NCBI GenBank assembly: GCA_018366495.1
Contig: JAGZHZ010000010.1
Location: 1 to 64,000 of the forward strand
From: Clostridiales bacterium
GTDB lineage: Bacteria; Bacillota; Clostridia; Lachnospirales; Lachnospiraceae
DNA length: 64,000 nt
Direction: 5' to 3'
The position numbers and the translations under genes were made by a program. Below the pieces are notes generated by a model. It made no database searches, had not been told where the DNA came from, and was given only the letters and a program-made list of their open reading frames with translations. Shown here one piece after another: positions 52,504 through 61,427 of this stretch (position 1 is its first letter; the number at the start of each line of letters is the position of its first letter).

Positions 52504-52806
52504 CTCCTATGATCTTTTTTGTACACTCCTGATTTATGTATTGATTATACACCAACCCGGGTATAAAATGCCAGATAATTATTATAAAATTTTTGATATT
52601 ACATGCAACATTTGTTTTCTATCTGGCACATTTTGTAAATTTTATTAATTTCCCTTTGACTAACAGAAAAAAGAGCAGCTGTTTTTCTGTTACTCAAAAA
52701 CAACTGCTCTTCGTATTCAAAATCTAATATGAATTTTTTGATATTTTTTTAATCTCTCTGCTGTCTTTTTATTTCTTTTTCGCCATCTGTATCAGACTTT
52801 TGGCAT
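52504..52806. other. 303-base gap with a terminator; otherwise featureless
   Basis: The gap holds the putative promoter region of the 71-residue gene near 52510-52580 (AT-rich, TATAAT-like words but no convincing pair) and the terminator at 52667-52711. Between 52712 and 52806 I see only the long 3' region of the Cys-rich gene. Confidence 0.5.
52667..52711 (-). terminator. Terminator after the Cys-rich protein gene
   Basis: AAGAGCAGTTGTTTTT and AAAAACAGCTGCTCTT form a 16-bp stem with one wobble pair, followed by TTTTCTG on the minus strand. Confidence 0.85.
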
Positions 52807-53655
52807 TTAACGATTAAAAAAACGATATTCCTTTACTTCCCCATTCTTTGGTGCAGACGTTGAAATTTCTGGTTCATTGTCCGAACAATTACATTCTGTT
52901 TCCGAAACATTGCCGCATTGTACAACTGCTGTTCCTGTCTCGACCACTGCACCAAATGAAATCGGTATTTCCACACATAATTTCTGTGTGACAGTAAATG
53001 AACAGGAAGTCTGACTTCCTGGGCACTGCGCTCCTGGGCTTACGACTGCTTTCCCACAGCAGACGGTCTTTGCTGTTCCCGGTTTTGCAAATGGAGTCAC
53101 TTTAACCGGTACGCAAACCGTCTCCTGCTGATAAAATGTGGACTCACACGAACTGTTTCCTCCACATGCAGGGCCGCAAATTTCTAATCCAGTCGCCGTT
53201 GTCCCACCGCCATATAAACATATATTTACAGGTCCAATTTCATACGGTCTGTGAAATGAAATACATATCTGCATCATTCCGATTTGTTTATCAAGTGGGA
53301 AGTCAAACTTCAATCCTGTACATCCTGTAGGGTGGTCTGGATTTTCATCAGTTTTTATTTCCACATTTTCTCCCCAAATAACATTCTGAGGTTCTCCATT
53401 AACGGCAACTGTAATTTCAGCGATATCGTTTTTTGTGATGGAACTGCAGATTCCCATTAAGAAATGACTTAAATCGGCATATCGAGATGTATCTTCTCCC
53501 ACAGCAATGATATCATAACAAAACTTCTGCTCTTCTCCTTCAGAAGGATGCAAGATGGAATCTTCCATATTTAAAGAAAATATAAACGGCAAAATCCGGT
53601 CACCCTGAACATTGGAATAATCAACCTGATTATTGCATACTGCATTCATTTTCAT
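52807..53655 (-). CDS. Cys-rich hypothetical protein with an internal repeat
   Basis: The 282-residue protein has no signal peptide or membrane segment but contains 18 cysteines, most in the C-terminal half. Two related units occur there: QETVCVPVKVTPFAKPGTAK followed by TVCCG, and QKLCVEIPISFGAVVETGTA followed by VVQCG. The middle has ICLYGGGTTATGLEICGPAC. The lack of an export signal, the disulphide-type composition and the repeat suggest a structural protein, perhaps a spore-coat or exosporium component assembled from the mother cell. I do not recognise the family. It is flanked by a terminator and has AAAGGA before its ATG. Confidence 0.65.
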   Translation of the reverse strand: MKMNAVCNNQVDYSNVQGDRILPFIFSLNMEDSILHPSEGEEQKFCYDIIAVGEDTSRYADLSHFLMGICSSITKNDIAEITVAVNGEPQNVIWGENVEIKTDENPDHPTGCTGLKFDFPLDKQIGMMQICISFHRPYEIGPVNICLYGGGTTATGLEICGPACGGNSSCESTFYQQETVCVPVKVTPFAKPGTAKTVCCGKAVVSPGAQCPGSQTSCSFTVTQKLCVEIPISFGAVVETGTAVVQCGNVSETECNCSDNEPEISTSAPKNGEVKEYRFFNR

Positions 53656-53721
53656 ACAGTCCTTTCTATTTATTCTTTCCCTATATAATATGGTAAAATT
53701 GATGGTATGTGAAAAGATCTG

Positions 53722-55086
53722 TTAATTCTTAAAGCTGTGGATCGGCGCAGGTATTCTTCCTTTTCTGCTCACAAACGCTTCGCAGGAATATGGATTGACC
53801 GGAACAATCGGAGCATATCCTAAAAGTCCTCCAAATTCCACCATCTCCCCGACTCCTTTTCCGATTACCGGGATGACACGTACAGCTGTTGTTTTCTGGT
53901 TTACCATTCCGATTGCTGCTTCATCTGCAATGATTCCGGCAATTGTAGATGGCTTTGTATCTCCAGGAATGGCAATCATATCCAGCCCTACCGAGCAGAC
54001 GCACGTCATTGCCTCTAATTTTTCAATCGTCAAGGCGCCTGCTTTGACTGCATCGATCATTCCCTGGTCTTCACTGACCGGAATAAAAGCTCCGCTCAAT
54101 CCTCCCACATAAGAAGAAGCCATCACTCCACCTTTTTTCACCTGATCGTTCAGCATGGCAAGCGCTGCTGTTGTTCCCGGAGCTCCGGCAAATTCCAGAC
54201 CAATTTCACATAAAATATCCGCCACACTGTCCCCGATTGCCGGTGTCGGAGCAAGTGATAAATCAATGATTCCAAATGGAATATTTAATCTCTTTGATGC
54301 TTCCTGTGCTACAAGCTGTCCCACACGCGTCACTTTAAACGCAGTTTTCTTGATCGTCTCGCACAGTACTTCAAAGCTCTCCCCTCTGACCTGTTCCAGT
54401 GCGGTCTTCACAACACCTGGACCGCTGACACCGACATTGATAATCGCATCTTCCTCTGTGACTCCGTGGAATGCTCCAGCCATAAATGGATTGTCGTCGG
54501 GCGCGTTGCAGAATACGACCAGTTTTGCACATCCGATGGAATCCTGGTCTTTTGTCAGAGTCGCCGCTTTCACTACCATTTCCCCCATCAGACGCACAGC
54601 GTCCATGTTGATCCCGCATTTTGTGGAACCTACATTTACAGAACTGCACACTCTCTCTGTATTTGCCAGTGCTTCTGGAATAGAACGGATTAACAATTCA
54701 TCACTCTTTGTCATTCCTTTTGACACAAGCGCTGAATAACCGCCGATAAAATTGACTCCTACTTCTTTTGCTGCACGGTCCAAAGTCTTCGCTATAGTCA
54801 CAAAATCTTCTGACGTCTTACAGGCATTTCCGCCGACCAAAGCGATCGGAGTAACTGAAATTCTCTTGTTGACAATCGGAATGCCATATTCTCTCTCAAT
54901 TTCCTGTCCTGTTTTGACCAGATTTGCAGCAAGCGTTGTAATTTTTCTATAAATATTTTCATTCAGACGGTCTAAGTCTGCATCCACGCAGTCCAACAGG
55001 CTGATTCCCAGTGTAATCGTACGCACATCCAGATTTTCCTGAGTAATCATTTTGTTTGTCTCGTTTACTTCAAACATATTAATCAT
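53722..55086 (-). CDS. PFL family protein, UPF0210 (DUF711)
   Basis: The 454-residue protein belongs to UPF0210, a family structurally related to glycyl-radical-enzyme-like barrels but without known activity. Features include ITLGISLLDCVDADLDRLNENI-like N-terminal sequence, NVGSTKCGINMDAVRLMGE near residues 150-168 and GLLGYAPIVPVNPYSCEAFV near the C-terminus. It follows the ACT-domain gene by 24 bases; the pair is conserved across Firmicutes and archaea, which suggests a two-component enzyme regulated by a small ligand. Confidence 0.9.
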   Translation of the reverse strand: MINMFEVNETNKMITQENLDVRTITLGISLLDCVDADLDRLNENIYRKITTLAANLVKTGQEIEREYGIPIVNKRISVTPIALVGGNACKTSEDFVTIAKTLDRAAKEVGVNFIGGYSALVSKGMTKSDELLIRSIPEALANTERVCSSVNVGSTKCGINMDAVRLMGEMVVKAATLTKDQDSIGCAKLVVFCNAPDDNPFMAGAFHGVTEEDAIINVGVSGPGVVKTALEQVRGESFEVLCETIKKTAFKVTRVGQLVAQEASKRLNIPFGIIDLSLAPTPAIGDSVADILCEIGLEFAGAPGTTAALAMLNDQVKKGGVMASSYVGGLSGAFIPVSEDQGMIDAVKAGALTIEKLEAMTCVCSVGLDMIAIPGDTKPSTIAGIIADEAAIGMVNQKTTAVRVIPVIGKGVGEMVEFGGLLGYAPIVPVNPYSCEAFVSRKGRIPAPIHSFKN

Positions 55087-55110
55087 AATAAGTTTCTCCT
55101 TCTCTGTCTC

Positions 55111-55383
55111 TTAGATACGATGCATTTTATTAAAAATGTCTTCATGCTGACAGCGGATGGAAACACCGATTTTCTCCCCAAGTTTTTCCATCTCTTCTGC
55201 AATCTGTCCGAATGATTTTACCGCCTGATTTGCGTCTGTGATCATCATCATGTTGAAATATCCCTGTACAATCGTCTGCGAGATATCCAGAATATTGATG
55301 TTATTGTCGGCAAGATAGGTACATACCTTTGCAGTGATTCCCACTGTATCTTTTCCTACTACTGTAATAATTGTCTTTTTCAT
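55111..55383 (-). CDS. ACT-domain protein, UPF0237
   Basis: The 90-residue protein is a stand-alone ACT domain: KTIITVVGKDTVGITAKV, then NINILDISQTIVQGYFNMMM. Such domains bind amino acids and regulate partner enzymes. The ATG at 55383 has GGAGG upstream, so the ten-residue extension to 55413 is not used. It is encoded just before the UPF0210 gene and probably acts as its regulatory subunit. Confidence 0.92.
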   Translation of the reverse strand: MKKTIITVVGKDTVGITAKVCTYLADNNINILDISQTIVQGYFNMMMITDANQAVKSFGQIAEEMEKLGEKIGVSIRCQHEDIFNKMHRI

Positions 55384-55439
55384 GTTTTTCTCCTCCTGCA
55401 ATCTAAATTTCAAAAATGTGCAACTGCTTATCTGCCATT

Positions 55440-56237
55440 TTATACTGCAATCAAAGCAGATGGTCTTTCTCTTTTTGCAATCTGAATCTGAAAATCGCCT
55501 GCCTTGTATGGGTTGTCACCGAGCGTGACCTCCGCGCATACAGTCTCATATGCAAGCTCCTCATAATTGTTTTCTCTGCTCAAGTGACCAAGCAAAATCG
55601 TCTTTAAACGATCATGTAAAATTTCACAGAGCAGTCTGCCTGCATTTTCATTTGAAAGATGACCTTTTTTCCCTAAAATTCTCTGTTTTAAATAATAGGG
55701 ATATCTTCCAACCTGAAGCATTCGGATATCATGGTTTGCTTCCAGCAAAATAGCATCTAAATTTTGCAGGTGCGAAATCGTATCCTCATTGTACACACCA
55801 AGATCCGTCACGACTGCGACCGCTTTTTCGCCGTGTTCAATTCGATAAGCAACTGGTTCCGCCGCATCGTGTGAGATGGAAAATGGCAAAATTTCAAGAT
55901 CTTTTATAGAAAACCGTTCATCGGAACGGATCTCTCTGTAAAGAGAACCATCAATCTTTCCAAGCGCTGAACACGCCTGTACGCTTTTTAATGTACCTTT
56001 TGTTGCATAAATCGGGATTCCATATTTTCTGGCAAGAACACCAAGGCCCTTGATGTGATCTGAATGTTCATGTGTCAGTAAAATTCCATCCACATCCCTT
56101 GCCGTTAATCCAATCTGGTTCAGACCTGCTTCTACTTTCCGGCCGCTGATTCCGACATCGACTAAAATGTTTCCTTCCTCTGTTCCTGCATAGATACAGT
56201 TTCCGCTGCTTCCACTTGCAATACTACAAAAATTCAT
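55440..56237 (-). CDS. MBL-fold metallohydrolase, YycJ/WalJ-like
   Basis: The 265-residue protein has the metallo-beta-lactamase metal motif LTHEHSDHIKGL near residues 54-65, a VVTDLG sequence with the bridging aspartate near 141-146, and LGHLSRENN near 216-224 with a late histidine. It begins FCSIASGSSGNCIY as in YycJ. The relatives are linked to cell-wall stress and DNA repair. No WalRK genes are nearby. It overlaps the 3' end of coaE by 14 bases. Confidence 0.88.
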   Translation of the reverse strand: MNFCSIASGSSGNCIYAGTEEGNILVDVGISGRKVEAGLNQIGLTARDVDGILLTHEHSDHIKGLGVLARKYGIPIYATKGTLKSVQACSALGKIDGSLYREIRSDERFSIKDLEILPFSISHDAAEPVAYRIEHGEKAVAVVTDLGVYNEDTISHLQNLDAILLEANHDIRMLQVGRYPYYLKQRILGKKGHLSNENAGRLLCEILHDRLKTILLGHLSRENNYEELAYETVCAEVTLGDNPYKAGDFQIQIAKRERPSALIAV

Positions 56238-56829
56238 GTTTGATCAGCCCTTTATCAATTTGTTCATATGTATTTTCTACAATCTCACCGCTGTTGTCAA
56301 CTATAAATTGGCAATGCGCCCGAAACTCCTCGTCTTTTAATTGTTTTTTTCGGATTTCCTCTACTTTCTGTCTTGTATAGCCGCGCGAATCCATCAGTCT
56401 TCTCATCCGTGTTTCCTCATCTACATAGATATACCAAATCTCATCACAGATCTCTTCATAGTGATCCTCGATCAGCAATGCCGCTTCCACAACAAAAAAT
56501 GAAATGTCTTCTTTTTTCTGGTTTTCCTCAATCATCTCACAGATTCGTTTTTTCACAGCCGGATGGACAATGCGGTTCAGACATAAAATCCGGTCAGAAC
56601 TACAAAATACAACATCCGACAGCTTCGCTCTGTCAATCGTTTTGTCTGGATTTAAAATCTTTGTCCCAAAAGCGGACACTATTTCATCATAGCATACGGT
56701 CTGCATCAGAGTATGGGCGACAAGATCTGCATAGATCACATATGCATGATATTTTTCCTGCAGATATGACAGCACTGTGCTTTTTCCTGCGCCGACGCCT
56801 CCTGTAATTCCAAGTACCTTTTTTCTCAT
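56224..56829 (-). CDS. coaE: Dephospho-CoA kinase
   Basis: CoaE phosphorylates dephospho-CoA in the last step of CoA synthesis. The 201-residue protein has the P-loop GITGGVGAGKST at residues 7-18, DLVAHTLM near 35-42 and the RLMDSRGYTRQ sequence of the family near 148-158. It lies between polA and the MBL-fold gene, and its place after polA is common in Firmicutes. Confidence 0.95.
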   Translation of the reverse strand: MRKKVLGITGGVGAGKSTVLSYLQEKYHAYVIYADLVAHTLMQTVCYDEIVSAFGTKILNPDKTIDRAKLSDVVFCSSDRILCLNRIVHPAVKKRICEMIEENQKKEDISFFVVEAALLIEDHYEEICDEIWYIYVDEETRMRRLMDSRGYTRQKVEEIRKKQLKDEEFRAHCQFIVDNSGEIVENTYEQIDKGLIKHEFL

Positions 56830-56843
56830 CGTTTTCTCCTCTT

Positions 56844-59486
56844 TTATTTAGCCTCGTACCAGTTCTCCCCTTCATGAATATCTACTTCCAAACGGACAGA
56901 AAAATCTGCTGCCCCTGTCATTTCCTCCTCAAGGATTCGTTTTACTTCTTCTGCTTCTTCTTTTGCCGCCTCAATCAATAATTCATCATGCACCTGCAAA
57001 ACGAGTCTGGAACGCATTTTTTCTCTTTTTAAACGATCGTTTACACGGTTCATCGCAATCTTTATCACATCTGCTGCTGTTCCCTGAATCGGAGAATTCA
57101 TCGCAATGCGCTCTCCGAAAGAACGCTGCATAAAATTGCTTGATTTTAATTCCGGTATCGGTCGTATTCTTCCAAAAAGACTGGAGACATATTCATTTTC
57201 TTTTCCTTCTTTTACAAGATTGTCAAGACACTCTTTTATTTTCGGATACGTTTTGAAATACTGTTCAATGTATTCGCCGGCTTCTTTTCTTGTAATGCTT
57301 AAGCCCTGACTCAGTCCAAAGGAACTAATACCATAGACAATTCCAAAATTGACTGCTTTTGCATTTCTTCTCTGCAGATCTGTCACTTCTTCAAATGGCA
57401 CATGAAAGACTTCTGATGCTGTCAGACGGTGAATATCCTGCGCATGACGATATGCTTCAATCAGTGTCTGATCTTTTGACATATGAGCCAGAATACGCAG
57501 TTCGATCTGAGAATAGTCTGCATCGACAAAAACAAAACCATCCTCTGGTACAAATACCTTTCGGATCATTCGGCCAAGCTCCATGCGTACTGGAATATTC
57601 TGAAGATTTGGCTCTGTGCTGCTCAATCGCCCTGTTGCTGTAATTGTCTGGTTAAAAGTCGTATGGATTCTCCCATCTTCCTCTATAAATGCAGCCAATC
57701 CATCTGCATAAGTAGATTTTAATTTTGCAAGCTGACGGTATTCCAGGACAGCCGACACGATCGGATATTTTCCTTCAAGCTTTTCCAAAACATCTGCCGC
57801 TGTAGAATATCCTGTTTTTGTTTTTTTCGCATTTGGCAGTTTCATCTTTTCAAATAAAATGACGCCAAGCTGTTTTGGAGAGTTGATATTAAACGTTTCT
57901 CCAGCCATCGTATAGATTTCTTCTTCCAGCTGGCTAATCCTCAAAGAAAGCTGCTCGCCATATGATTTTAAAGCTTCTCCTTTTACCAAAACTCCTGTTT
58001 TTTCCATATCCCACAGCGTATATACAAGCGGCATCTCTACCTCCTCGTACAGCTTTTTCATTCCCATCTGTTCCAGTCTTTCGATCACTTTTTCTCTCGC
58101 AGCTCTGGCTGTGTACGCCTGCAGACATGCATAATCAATTACTTTCTGCTTCTCTTCCTCCCACATCTGTCTGCCGGTGTGCTTGCCGAACAGTTCTGTC
58201 TTTGACGGAAAAATCTCTGTCAGATATTCTCTTGCAAGATCTTCATATGGATACGTCTCTTTTAATGGATTGATCAGATACGATGCCACCTCTAAATCTG
58301 CGATATTTCCCTTTTCTCTTTTCACTCCGTCCAGGAAAAACAGCTGCGATTTCAGAGCAAACGTTGCTGCATAAGATACGTTTTCCAGCAGACGGCACAT
58401 TTTTGTCTGAAGGTATGCACAAGTCAGGAACCCCTGAACAGGAATGTAATATGTCTCTTCCTTTGAGAAAGACAACGCACATCCAAGCAGTTCTTTTCCC
58501 TCTGTTTCCAGGAAAAATCCGATTTCTGTCTTCTTTTCTCCTGCCTCAAAGATTGCCTCCGCTTCCGACAGTTCCGACACTTCCCTGAATTCTTTTTTAT
58601 AAGAAGTTTCCTTTACTTCACTGGAAAAACGGGATAAAAAATTCTTAAATTCCAGCTCTTGAAACATCTCAAATGCCTGTTTTGTAAAAAGTTCTTCAAT
58701 TCGCACCTGATCCATCGTAAAATCTACCGGGCTGTCCGTATTGATCGTTGCCAGCGTCTTGCTCAGTTTTGCCTGATCAAAGTATGTCCTAAGCGCTTCT
58801 CTTGCTTTGTTCGGTTTGATTTCCTCCAGATGTTCATACGCATTTTCTATCGTGCCATATTCCTTAATCAGCTTTGTCGCTGTCTTTGTTCCGATTCCGG
58901 GAACACCCGGAATATTATCGGAGGCATCTCCCATCAGAGCTTTTACCTCTATGATCTGTTCTGGCGTGACCTCGCATTTTTCCAGGACATCTTTTGCATA
59001 ATAATCTTCAATCTCTGTCCCGCTTCTCTTTGTCTTTGGAATCCGAATCTTGATATGTTCTGAAGCAATCTGCAAAAGGTCCCGATCCCCTGAAATCAGA
59101 GAAACGTCGTATCCTTCTCTCTCCATTTTTTTTGCTGTCGTTCCAAGTAAGTCATCCGCCTCATATCCTTTTACTTCCATTGTATAGATATTCATCGCAT
59201 GAAGTACCTTCTTTAAAACCGGTATCTGCTCTCCAAGTTCCGGCGGCATCCCTTTTCTGTTTCCTTTATAGTCTTTATATAATTCATGCCGAAATGTCGG
59301 AAATTTCAAATCAAAAGCAATCGCCATATACTGCGGCTTTTCTTCATCCAGAATTTTCAACATGATATTTAAAAATCCATAAATTCCATTCGTGTGAAGT
59401 CCCTCTGAATTACTTAAATCCGGAAGGCCGTAAAATGCTCTGTTTACAATACTGTTTCCGTCAAATAATACGATCTTTTCTCTCAT
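56844..59486 (-). CDS. polA: DNA polymerase I, with degenerate proofreading domain
   Basis: The 880-residue enzyme has a 5'-3' exonuclease domain at about 1-290 (VLFDGNSIVNRAF, GDASDNIPGVPGIGTKTA), a middle 3'-5' exonuclease-like domain at 300-470 and a polymerase domain at 480-880 with VDADYSQIELRILAH (motif A) and LVLQVHDELLIEA (motif C). The middle domain lacks the metal-binding acidic residues: the first motif reads GFFLETEG and the last YACLQAYTARAA, so proofreading is probably lost, as in many Gram-positive PolA proteins. The ATG at 59486 is used because GGAGG overlaps the earlier one. Confidence 0.95.
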   Translation of the reverse strand: MREKIVLFDGNSIVNRAFYGLPDLSNSEGLHTNGIYGFLNIMLKILDEEKPQYMAIAFDLKFPTFRHELYKDYKGNRKGMPPELGEQIPVLKKVLHAMNIYTMEVKGYEADDLLGTTAKKMEREGYDVSLISGDRDLLQIASEHIKIRIPKTKRSGTEIEDYYAKDVLEKCEVTPEQIIEVKALMGDASDNIPGVPGIGTKTATKLIKEYGTIENAYEHLEEIKPNKAREALRTYFDQAKLSKTLATINTDSPVDFTMDQVRIEELFTKQAFEMFQELEFKNFLSRFSSEVKETSYKKEFREVSELSEAEAIFEAGEKKTEIGFFLETEGKELLGCALSFSKEETYYIPVQGFLTCAYLQTKMCRLLENVSYAATFALKSQLFFLDGVKREKGNIADLEVASYLINPLKETYPYEDLAREYLTEIFPSKTELFGKHTGRQMWEEEKQKVIDYACLQAYTARAAREKVIERLEQMGMKKLYEEVEMPLVYTLWDMEKTGVLVKGEALKSYGEQLSLRISQLEEEIYTMAGETFNINSPKQLGVILFEKMKLPNAKKTKTGYSTAADVLEKLEGKYPIVSAVLEYRQLAKLKSTYADGLAAFIEEDGRIHTTFNQTITATGRLSSTEPNLQNIPVRMELGRMIRKVFVPEDGFVFVDADYSQIELRILAHMSKDQTLIEAYRHAQDIHRLTASEVFHVPFEEVTDLQRRNAKAVNFGIVYGISSFGLSQGLSITRKEAGEYIEQYFKTYPKIKECLDNLVKEGKENEYVSSLFGRIRPIPELKSSNFMQRSFGERIAMNSPIQGTAADVIKIAMNRVNDRLKREKMRSRLVLQVHDELLIEAAKEEAEEVKRILEEEMTGAADFSVRLEVDIHEGENWYEAK

Positions 59487-59577
59487 TTCTTCCTCCATGC
59501 TGCATTTTAGGATACTGCCGCATATCTGTTTTTTTCAGCCGCCGGCATTTTAGCTGTGTACCTCCGTTATTTTATCT

Positions 59578-59961
59578 TTACCCATTAAATAAGAAGTCAT
59601 ACAGCCATGTCTCCTCTATTCCGCCAAATTTCAAATTTTGTATCTGTGTAAAAATTATAAAGCAAAGCAAGAGCTCAGCGATCAAAATAAATCCATATCG
59701 CCAGGAACGTTTTAATTTCCACTTTCTCACAGTTCTTTCTGCCTCACGCAGGTCTTCTTCTAACATTCCTTTGATATCATAGGAAACAAGTTCCTCCGAA
59801 TCCAGCCTCTGCATTGCAAAATGAATAATATAATAAATTTCTAATTCTTCATAACATTCTCTGCATCCTCTGATATGATGCAGAAAATCATCCAGAATTT
59901 CCCCGCCCAGTTCACGGTTTAAATAATCCATCACAAGGCTCTGTGTTTCTTTACAGTCCAT
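59578..59961 (-). CDS. Putative zinc-finger anti-sigma-like membrane protein
   Basis: The 127-residue protein begins CKETQSLVMDYLNRELGG and contains the zinc-binding HHIRGCRECYEEL motif near residues 28-40 (H-x3-C-x2-C), as in the anti-sigma zf-HC2 fold. A single membrane segment spans about 88-107 (YGFILIAELLLCFIIFTQ). The outside part is only about 20 residues. No sigma-factor gene is adjacent: polA lies downstream and mnmM is divergent upstream. It could regulate a distant ECF sigma factor. AGGTG precedes the ATG. Confidence 0.78.
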   Translation of the reverse strand: MDCKETQSLVMDYLNRELGGEILDDFLHHIRGCRECYEELEIYYIIHFAMQRLDSEELVSYDIKGMLEEDLREAERTVRKWKLKRSWRYGFILIAELLLCFIIFTQIQNLKFGGIEETWLYDFLFNG

Positions 59962-60112
59962 ATCATCACCTATTTCTATCGACGTTTCCTGCTGTTTCCA
60001 TCATCCGTCTGCCATTCTCATGAATCAGATCGGGAATCCATTTTACTTTCTTAAGACTATCATTTTCATATCAGAAAGTCAAACGCAAACTGTCAGGCAA
60101 TATCTCTTGCGC

Positions 60113-60141
60113 TTGATTTTTTTTATTTCTTCGTATATCCT
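60113..60141 (+). promoter_or_regulatory. Possible promoter of mnmM
   Basis: TTGATT, 17 bases, TATCCT on the plus strand, about 50 bases before the mnmM start codon. Confidence 0.5.
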
Positions 60142-60142
60142 T

Positions 60143-60181
60143 AAAAGAAAAAGGCAGATACTTCTCATATCAGCATCTGCC
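60143..60181 (-). terminator. Minus-strand terminator upstream of mnmM
   Basis: GGCAGAT / ATCTGCC form a stem with a loop of about 15 bases, followed on the minus strand by TTTTTCTTTT. The same hairpin is in the mnmM leader on the plus strand. It may terminate transcripts that run from the ABC operon through mnmM in antisense. Confidence 0.6.
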
Positions 60182-60198
60182 GGAAAGGTTTATTTTCA

Positions 60199-60762
60199 AT
60201 GAATTCTTATCAAATCACTGCATGGTGCAGCCACTTTATCTCCAATCATGTCAGACAAGGAGACTTATGTATTGACGCCACAATGGGCAATGGAAATGAT
60301 ACGGAACTTTTATGCCGTCTTGTCGGTGAAACAGGTCATGTTCATGCCTTTGATATCCAAAAAATGGCTTTGGAACATACGAGAAAAAGACTGGAATCAT
60401 CCAGCCTTCTGTCTCGCTGCACACTTCATCCGGTCTCCCATACACAGATGGATCAGTACTGCAATCCTGAAAGTGTGCGCTGTATCGTGTTTAATTTTGG
60501 CTATCTGCCCTGCGCAGACCACTCGATCTGTACCCAGCCCGACTCAAGCATCGCTGCAATCAAGACAGGTCTTTGTCTTTTACAAAAAGACGGTCTGATG
60601 AGTCTTTGTATCTACAGCGGGGGAGATACCGGATTTGCAGAGCGCGATGCCATCTTGTCTTTTTTAAAAACACTTGATCCGAAAAAGTATCTTGTCATTT
60701 TATCACAGTATTACAATCGTCCAAATCATCCGCCGATTCCTGCTATGATTTTAAAACTCTAA
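60199..60762 (+). CDS. mnmM: tRNA wobble-uridine methyltransferase MnmM (YtqB-like)
   Basis: The 187-residue SAM-dependent methyltransferase matches YtqB, shown in Bacillus to complete mnm5s2U34 synthesis in tRNA. The SAM motif is DATMGNGNDTELL near residues 26-38, followed by VHAFDIQ, and the motif FNFGYLPC near 99-106 replaces the common NPPY-like element. Its stop overlaps the stop of the convergent ABC permease gene by about four bases. Confidence 0.88.
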   Translation: MNSYQITAWCSHFISNHVRQGDLCIDATMGNGNDTELLCRLVGETGHVHAFDIQKMALEHTRKRLESSSLLSRCTLHPVSHTQMDQYCNPESVRCIVFNFGYLPCADHSICTQPDSSIAAIKTGLCLLQKDGLMSLCIYSGGDTGFAERDAILSFLKTLDPKKYLVILSQYYNRPNHPPIPAMILKL

Positions 60763-61427
60763 GCTTTTTGTGGAATCTTTTTCTTTCTCGCTATCTGGAT
60801 ATTCATTTTTCCAGCATACGTCCGAAAAAGCAAAGCCAGTAAGACGAAAAGAATACCTGTAAAGAAAAGATACCATTTTTCTGTGAAACTCCCTGCTGAC
60901 ATTGAATTTAAGTACCATTTTCCAAGATATTTTTTGCCGTTCCCCATGTTCATCACATAATACAGCATCGGCATCATATAAGCCAACGGCATTGTATTTG
61001 AGACGGCAAATGTGAGCATCCCTATTCCGCCCAAAAAAATCATGCCGGCTGCAGTCCCTGCAAAATACTTCCAGAAAGGAAATACTGCTCCTTTCCATTG
61101 AAAAAACAATAACGCTGCAGCTTCCAGCAAAAGCATCAGAAACAGAGACTGAAGAAAACGAACCAGGCAGACAATACCGGCAGACATTCGTTTTGTATCC
61201 AGCAGATTCCGGACTGCAAGATCCTGATCCGGCAAAAAGACAGGAACAAAGCAGATAATTCCCAGAAGAATAAAATAAACTTCCGATACTTTTGCCACTG
61301 AAATCTCATCCATCCCATTGATATCAAAAAAGAACGGCATCAGCAGGCAAAAAATGACGGCTCCCACTGCATGATATCTCAGATTTTGTCTCCAATTGAC
61401 TTTCAAAATCTCAATGATGTTTTCCAT
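60759..61427 (-). CDS. ABC-2-type transporter permease subunit, short
   Basis: The 222-residue protein has six predicted membrane segments and no soluble domain. The ATG at 61427 has GGGGG upstream and lies inside the end of the previous permease gene (17-base overlap), so the two are translationally coupled. It is the last gene of the exporter operon and has no obvious terminator of its own. The substrate is unknown. Confidence 0.78.
   Translation of the reverse strand: MENIIEILKVNWRQNLRYHAVGAVIFCLLMPFFFDINGMDEISVAKVSEVYFILLGIICFVPVFLPDQDLAVRNLLDTKRMSAGIVCLVRFLQSLFLMLLLEAAALLFFQWKGAVFPFWKYFAGTAAGMIFLGGIGMLTFAVSNTMPLAYMMPMLYYVMNMGNGKKYLGKWYLNSMSAGSFTEKWYLFFTGILFVLLALLFRTYAGKMNIQIARKKKIPQKA

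Noticed and set aside
54155..54739. Plus-strand open frame of 194 codons opposite the UPF0210 gene
   Set aside because: It is a Ser/Thr/Ile-rich shadow of the real gene without a start signal or family pattern.
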